Made by a program: the position numbers and the translations under genes. The notes under the pieces are model-generated. The model had not been told where the DNA came from, did not search any database, and saw nothing but the letters and a program-made list of their open reading frames with translations. 10,409 nt of DNA. Source: DATEMK01 sp035275625. GTDB taxonomy: Bacteria > Bacteroidota > Bacteroidia > AKYH767-A > OLB10. Numbering within the stretch: position 1 is the stretch's first letter; every line of letters starts with the position of its first letter. Where the stretch lies: contig DATEMK010000034.1 of the NCBI GenBank assembly GCA_035275625.1, forward strand, positions 1 to 10,409. The letters are read 5' to 3'. Positions 6,747-10,409 of this stretch are shown in pieces.

Positions 6747-7232
6747 ATGCAAAAAAAAGAATTAAATATTTCATTTGAACAATATGAAAATATAAAAGAG
6801 CTGAACGGTGACGATCGCAATCTTTTAAACGAAGCAATTGCCTCCACAAAATCCGCTTATGCTCCCTACTCTGATTTTAAAGTAGGTGCAGCAGTCCTTC
6901 TCGAAAACGGAACTATAGTAAAAGGAAGCAACCAGGAAAACGCTGCATATCCCTCCGGACTTTGTGCCGAACGCGTAGCATTATTTTCCGCAGGTGCGCA
7001 GCATCCAGGTATAAAAATAAAAGCCATTGCAGTAACAGCCTTTAAAGCAAAAGAACCCGAACCCCGTCCTGCAAGCCCCTGCGGAGCCTGCCGCCAGGTA
7101 ATGGCAGAATACGAACAGTTCCACAAACAAAACATCCGTTTCATAATGATCGCTGCTGATAAAAAAATAATCGTTGCTGAAAATGTAAAATCATTATTGC
7201 CGTTTTTGTTTAGTGGGGAGAGTTTGAAATGA
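6747..7232 (+). CDS. cdd: Cytidine deaminase
   Basis: This 161-residue enzyme deaminates cytidine and deoxycytidine to uridine and deoxyuridine in pyrimidine salvage, in the cytoplasm. Zinc-site motifs are CAE at residues 73-75 (Cys73 ligand, Glu75 catalytic) and PCGACRQ at 111-117 (Cys112 and Cys115 ligands), the pattern of the small homotetrameric class. Substrate-pocket residues appear in FKVGAAV (44-50) and NQENAAYPSG (62-71). The length is slightly above the usual 130-150 because of a 30-residue N-terminal lead, which is typical of Bacteroidota homologues. Codons 2-4 hold a run of eight A (6751-6758). A 151-nt gap separates it from pdhA, so cotranscription is uncertain. Confidence 0.95.
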   Translation: MQKKELNISFEQYENIKELNGDDRNLLNEAIASTKSAYAPYSDFKVGAAVLLENGTIVKGSNQENAAYPSGLCAERVALFSAGAQHPGIKIKAIAVTAFKAKEPEPRPASPCGACRQVMAEYEQFHKQNIRFIMIAADKKIIVAENVKSLLPFLFSGESLK

Positions 7233-7371
7233 AAAAATATTTTTACAAATAAAATTGGGTATACGAAAGATACTTGCGGGATTAACTCATTGCCTGTAAA
7301 AAAGTACTTTCCGATGATAAAGGGTATCTCTTTGCTCGTCCTGACAAAACAAAAACTAAAGCCTCTTTTGC

Positions 7372-7379
7372 TACTTTTG
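7372..7379 (+). promoter_or_regulatory. TAnnTTTG element just before pdhA
   Basis: TACTTTTG matches the Bacteroidota -7 consensus and ends 4 nt before the pdhA ATG, so transcription from it would start at or next to the A of the ATG, giving a nearly leaderless mRNA. No good TTG/TTTG lies about 19-23 nt upstream, so support rests on the -7 element alone. The rest of the 7233-7383 gap shows no other clear site. Confidence 0.35.
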
Positions 7380-7383
7380 TGTC

Positions 7384-8415
7384 ATGGCAACCACCACCAC
7401 AGAAAAGAAAACACCATCCAATCCGCATAAGGCGGATGATAAAAAAACATATCTCAAATGGTATGAAGACATGCTCCTGATGCGCAGGTTTGAAGAAAAA
7501 GCCGGGCAACTCTACGGCATGCAAAAAATAAAAGGCTTTTGTCATCTCTACATCGGCCAGGAAGCGGTCGTTGCAGGGGCCATGTCCGTCCTGCGTCCTG
7601 AAGATGCCATGATCACCGCTTACCGCGATCATGCGCATGCGCTTGGAAAAGGAATTCCCGCACGCGAAGTAATGGCAGAGTTGTATGCAAAAGCAACCGG
7701 CTGCAGCAAAGGAAAAGGCGGAAGCATGCACATGTTCTCAAAGCCCCACCGTTTTTTCGGAGGGCATGGAATTGTTGGCGGGCAAATTCCCCTTGGTGCG
7801 GGAATCGCTTTCGCGGAACAATATAAAGGAACGGATAATGTATGTGTATGCTACATGGGTGATGGCGCGGTAAGACAAGGCGCTTTCCACGAAACCCTCA
7901 ACATGGCAATGACCTGGAAGCTGCCCGTTATTTTTGTCATAGAAAATAATAATTACGCAATGGGAACTTCCGTAGAACGTACAAGCAACGTGCATAACCT
8001 GTACAAACTTGGACAGGCTTATAACATGCCCTCAGAGGCTGTGAACGGAATGAGCGTAGAAGACATTCATGAGGCGATGAACAAAGTGGTACAACATGCA
8101 CGCGATGGCAAAGGGCCTTATTTATTAGAAGCAATAACCTATCGTTATAAAGGACATTCCATGAGTGATCCTGCCAAGTACAGGACAAAAGAAGAAGTTG
8201 AAAAATACAAAGCCCAGGACCCGGTCGAAATGGTTTTGAAAACTATTCGTGATAAAAAGCTTGCCAGCGAAGAAGAGATAGAAAACATAAATAAGAAAGT
8301 TGCAGATATAGTTGAAGACAGTGTAAAGTTTGCTGAAGAGTCTCCTTATCCCGATCCATCGGAACTTTATAAAGATGTATATGTTCAAAGTGATTACCCA
8401 TATATCAGAGATTAA
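7384..8415 (+). CDS. pdhA: Pyruvate dehydrogenase E1 component, alpha subunit
   Basis: This is the alpha subunit of the heterotetrameric E1, the thiamine-diphosphate enzyme that decarboxylates pyruvate and acetylates the lipoyl group of E2, feeding the TCA cycle. The ThDP/Mg motif starts with GDGAVRQGAFHE (159-170) and ends at ENNNYAMGTS (187-196), with LPVIFVIENN between. HLYIGQEA (54-61), YRDHAHALG (80-88), GGSMHMF (112-118) and the YRYKGHSMSDPAKYR loop (253-267) are typical of pyruvate-specific E1 alpha. The 343-residue length is normal, with an 18-residue Thr/Lys-rich N-terminal extension. An in-frame TAA at 7357 with no start after it fixes the ATG at 7384. The E2 gene follows after 19 nt and forms one operon with it. 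The E1 beta gene is not adjacent. Confidence 0.95.
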   Translation: MATTTTEKKTPSNPHKADDKKTYLKWYEDMLLMRRFEEKAGQLYGMQKIKGFCHLYIGQEAVVAGAMSVLRPEDAMITAYRDHAHALGKGIPAREVMAELYAKATGCSKGKGGSMHMFSKPHRFFGGHGIVGGQIPLGAGIAFAEQYKGTDNVCVCYMGDGAVRQGAFHETLNMAMTWKLPVIFVIENNNYAMGTSVERTSNVHNLYKLGQAYNMPSEAVNGMSVEDIHEAMNKVVQHARDGKGPYLLEAITYRYKGHSMSDPAKYRTKEEVEKYKAQDPVEMVLKTIRDKKLASEEEIENINKKVADIVEDSVKFAEESPYPDPSELYKDVYVQSDYPYIRD

Positions 8416-8434
8416 TTTTTAATCAATAAAAAAA

Positions 8435-9760
8435 ATGGCAGAAATTATACGCATGCCCAAGATGAGCGATACCATGACAGAGGGTGTTGTTTCCAAGTGG
8501 CTTAAAAAAGTAGGTGATGAAATAAAATCAGGTGATGTGCTGGCGGAGATTGAAACCGACAAAGCAACTATGGAGTTTGAATCCTATCAATCAGGAACGC
8601 TTTTATATATAGGAGTGCCTGATGGAAAGGCCGCACCTGTAGATGGTGTGCTTGCTGTTATCGGTAAACCCGGAGAAGATTTCCAGTCATTGCTGGATGA
8701 GGCAAATAAATCTGCACCAAAGGAAGAAACTCAGGAAGCTCCGTCAAAAGAAAACGGAGAAACAAAAAAAACAGCCGCCTCAGGCAAAAAAGAAGATGCA
8801 CCTCAAAAAACAGCAACAAAAGAAGCTGTTGCAGAAAAGAAAGAAGGCGCTCCTAAAATAACTGCCCCGGTTAAACCATCATCATCATCATCAGATGACG
8901 GCAGAATAAAAGCATCTCCCCTTGCAAAAAAATTAGCAGAAGAAAAAGGAATTGATTTGACTAAGCTGAAAGGAACCGGTGACGGAGGCCGTGTAGTAAA
9001 AAGAGATATAGACTGGTTCAAACCCGGAAGTTTTGTAGCCGGTGCGCCACAAACATTTGTTGGTACAGAAAGCTTTGATGAGATTCAGGTTTCACAAATG
9101 AGAAAGACTATTGCAAAACGATTGTCAGAAAGCAAATTCACTGCTCCGCATTTTTACCTGACAATGGAAATTAATATGGACAGGATGATGGATGCACGCG
9201 AAAGCATCAATGCCATTTCTGCCACGAAGATTTCTTTTAATGATATAGTTATAAAAGCAACAGCCGCTGCATTGCGCCAGCATCCGAAAGTAAATGCTTC
9301 ATGGCAGGGAAATACGATCAGGATGAACCATCATATAAATATTGGTGTTGCAATTGCTGTAGAGGAAGGATTATTAGTTCCCGTGGTTCGTTTTGCTGAC
9401 GGAAAAACGCTTTCGCAAATTGCAGCTGAGGTAAAAGAATTTTCTCAGAAAGCAAAAGATAAAAAACTGCAGCCTGCAGATTGGGAAGGAAACACTTTTA
9501 CTATATCTAATCTTGGAATGTTTGGCATTGAGGAATTCACAGCCATCATCAACACACCTGATGCATGTATTCTTGCCGTTGGCGGAATCAAACAGACTCC
9601 TTTAGTGATAAACGGAAAGCTTCGCATAGGCAATGTGATGAAAGTTACTTTAAGCTGTGACCACCGTGTTGTTGACGGAGTAACCGGTTCGAAGTTTTTG
9701 CAAACCCTGAAAGGATTTTTGGAAAACCCGGTGATATTGCTGGGACAAAATTCTATTTAA
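8435..9760 (+). CDS. pdhC: Pyruvate dehydrogenase E2 component (dihydrolipoamide acetyltransferase)
   Basis: This is the core subunit of the pyruvate dehydrogenase complex, which passes the acetyl group from its lipoyl arm to CoA. There is a single lipoyl domain (about 2-78) with the lipoylation site ETDKATMEFE (Lys43). Next comes a flexible Lys/Ala/Pro/Glu-rich linker (about 92-156) that includes five identical TCA serine codons (8879-8893). The peripheral-subunit-binding domain ASPLAKKLAEEKGID... lies at about 160-192. The catalytic domain (about 215-441) ends with the active-site motif SCDHRVVDG (His410, Asp414). Many Bacteroidota E2 proteins are longer because they carry two lipoyl domains; this 441-residue form has one. 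It follows pdhA by 19 nt with an A-rich leader and no Shine-Dalgarno. The pyruvate assignment rests mainly on the pdhA partner. Confidence 0.93.
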   Translation: MAEIIRMPKMSDTMTEGVVSKWLKKVGDEIKSGDVLAEIETDKATMEFESYQSGTLLYIGVPDGKAAPVDGVLAVIGKPGEDFQSLLDEANKSAPKEETQEAPSKENGETKKTAASGKKEDAPQKTATKEAVAEKKEGAPKITAPVKPSSSSSDDGRIKASPLAKKLAEEKGIDLTKLKGTGDGGRVVKRDIDWFKPGSFVAGAPQTFVGTESFDEIQVSQMRKTIAKRLSESKFTAPHFYLTMEINMDRMMDARESINAISATKISFNDIVIKATAAALRQHPKVNASWQGNTIRMNHHINIGVAIAVEEGLLVPVVRFADGKTLSQIAAEVKEFSQKAKDKKLQPADWEGNTFTISNLGMFGIEEFTAIINTPDACILAVGGIKQTPLVINGKLRIGNVMKVTLSCDHRVVDGVTGSKFLQTLKGFLENPVILLGQNSI

Positions 9761-9771
9761 AATAACACCCG

Positions 9772-9796
9772 ATCTGTTTCTTACCAGATTTTCTCA
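9772..9796 (+). terminator. Weak terminator-like hairpin after pdhC
   Basis: ATCTG (9772-9776) pairs with CAGAT (9785-9789) around an 8-nt loop and is followed by TTTTCTC. The stem is short, so this is a weak candidate. It lies in the 20-nt convergent gap and overlaps the end of the opposing phosphoesterase gene. Confidence 0.2.
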
Positions 9797-10409
9797 ACTT
9801 TCTTATTCATTATCTTAGCATCCGTCCTGACGCTTATTACAAAAATTCCTGAGGGGCTTTTAATGCAATCTTCTTTTAAATGGACTTCATATACTCCCGC
9901 CCTTTGAACATCTTTATTTTTATCAGAATAAATTATTCTTCCCATTAAATCAGAGACTTGAATAGATACCATGCTTTCTTTTTCTAAATAATAGCGCACG
10001 ACAAGTGCTTCATTAAATGGGTTTGGATAGACAATAACATCTCCTGATATTTCTTCGTCAAAGAAATAATTAATGGGAAATCTCGGTGATCCTGATTTTA
10101 CAATTTTAAACTGATCATAGATACTGCCGGTAGAAGTTATAAATTTTGCTGACAGTGTATCTGCATTAAAATCAATAACCATAGAACCATATAAAGTATT
10201 AGCATAAGAATACATTGCTGCATGAGGCCATGAGGTCTGAACAGAAACACTTCCGCCTTGTCCTGAAACACCACACACTGCATAAACAGCACCGGTAAAG
10301 TTGGGAGATGATTTAATATAGTACGGAGCATTTCCGCTTCCTGCATCAATCTTCATTCCCGGAGTCAATGTACTTTCAGTTCCATAATGACCATTCAGGA
10401 GAACAGAAC
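9781..10409 (-). CDS. Metallophosphoesterase (purple-acid-phosphatase-like), C-terminal part with T9SS sorting domain; 5' end outside window
   Basis: About 209 residues of a larger secreted protein are visible; the frame stays open to the right edge, so no start codon lies here. The first visible part reads LLNGHYGTEST and continues with GAVYAVCGVSGQGG, WPHAAMYSY, GSMVIDFNADTLSAKFI and GSIYDQFKIVK. These match the end of calcineurin-like metallophosphoesterases of the purple acid phosphatase group, where the GH(Y) pair belongs to the metal site and the HPAM-like and GS(M/L)VLD strands close the fold. The remainder is a T9SS C-terminal sorting domain: VIVYPNPFNEALVV, VSIQVSDLMGRIIYS, SGIFVISV and a closing KKVEKIW. 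It is therefore probably an exported or surface phosphatase. The main metal-binding motifs are outside the window, so activity is inferred. It converges with pdhC, with 20 nt between the stops. Confidence 0.75.
   Translation of the reverse strand, partial: SVLLNGHYGTESTLTPGMKIDAGSGNAPYYIKSSPNFTGAVYAVCGVSGQGGSVSVQTSWPHAAMYSYANTLYGSMVIDFNADTLSAKFITSTGSIYDQFKIVKSGSPRFPINYFFDEEISGDVIVYPNPFNEALVVRYYLEKESMVSIQVSDLMGRIIYSDKNKDVQRAGVYEVHLKEDCIKSPSGIFVISVRTDAKIMNKKVEKIW

Noticed and set aside
6751..6758. Run of eight A right after the cytidine deaminase start codon, possible slippage site
   Set aside because: Short A runs are common in AT-rich Bacteroidota genes, and the frame is intact; nothing else points to regulated slippage.
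7230..7250. AAAAATATTTTT palindrome at the cytidine deaminase stop as a terminator
   Set aside because: It is a pure A/T palindrome with no GC stem or loop, so a stable terminator hairpin is unlikely.
7282..7731. A 149-codon open frame on the minus strand over the cdd-pdhA gap and the pdhA start
   Set aside because: Most of it is antisense to well-conserved pdhA codons, and it has no recognisable domain or promoter.
8879..8893. Five TCA serine codons in a row in the E2 linker
   Set aside because: A trinucleotide run only alters linker length and keeps the frame; such low-complexity linkers are normal in E2 proteins.

Overview
The window looks like chromosomal DNA from a member of the Bacteroidota, probably an environmental lineage. 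Four signs support this. Two proteins end in type IX secretion (T9SS) C-terminal sorting domains, each opening with a YPNPF motif. The genes lack Shine-Dalgarno sequences and have A-rich leaders. Promoter-like sites match the Bacteroidota pattern TTTG/TTG - about 19-20 nt - TAnnTTTG. GC-rich palindromic repeats of a kind common in this phylum sit beside the genes. No RNA gene, CRISPR array, transposase or phage gene was found.

Left part (1-4790). The window opens inside a PstB-like ABC transporter ATPase read rightwards. It meets, tail to tail with only 5 nt between the stop codons, a leftward block for surface-glycan synthesis. That block has two units. One is an NAD-dependent sugar epimerase/dehydratase followed 12 nt later by a DUF1972-type glycosyltransferase, driven by a good promoter at 2584-2615. 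The other is a sulfotransferase whose stop codon directly abuts the start of a family-4 glycosyltransferase. Together they suggest a sulfated cell-surface polysaccharide or glycolipid.

Middle (4791-6746). A leftward gene encodes a CotH-kinase-family protein with a signal peptide and a T9SS sorting domain. It has GC-rich palindromic repeats at both ends, and the one at its 5' end is translated as part of the signal peptide. A heptanucleotide tandem repeat lies at the junction between the body of the protein and its sorting domain, so loss or gain of one unit would change the frame and uncouple the protein from T9SS export. A third palindromic repeat fills the leader of the next gene.

Right part (6747-10409). 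Rightward housekeeping genes follow: cytidine deaminase, then pyruvate dehydrogenase E1 alpha and the E2 acetyltransferase 19 nt apart. E1 beta and E3 are not in the window. Convergent to E2 is the C-terminal part of a metallophosphoesterase (purple-acid-phosphatase-like) with its own T9SS sorting domain; it runs off the right edge.

No wholly new system is evident. The points most worth following are the possible phase-variable secretion of the CotH protein, the repeat built into its signal peptide, and the sulfotransferase/glycosyltransferase pair.
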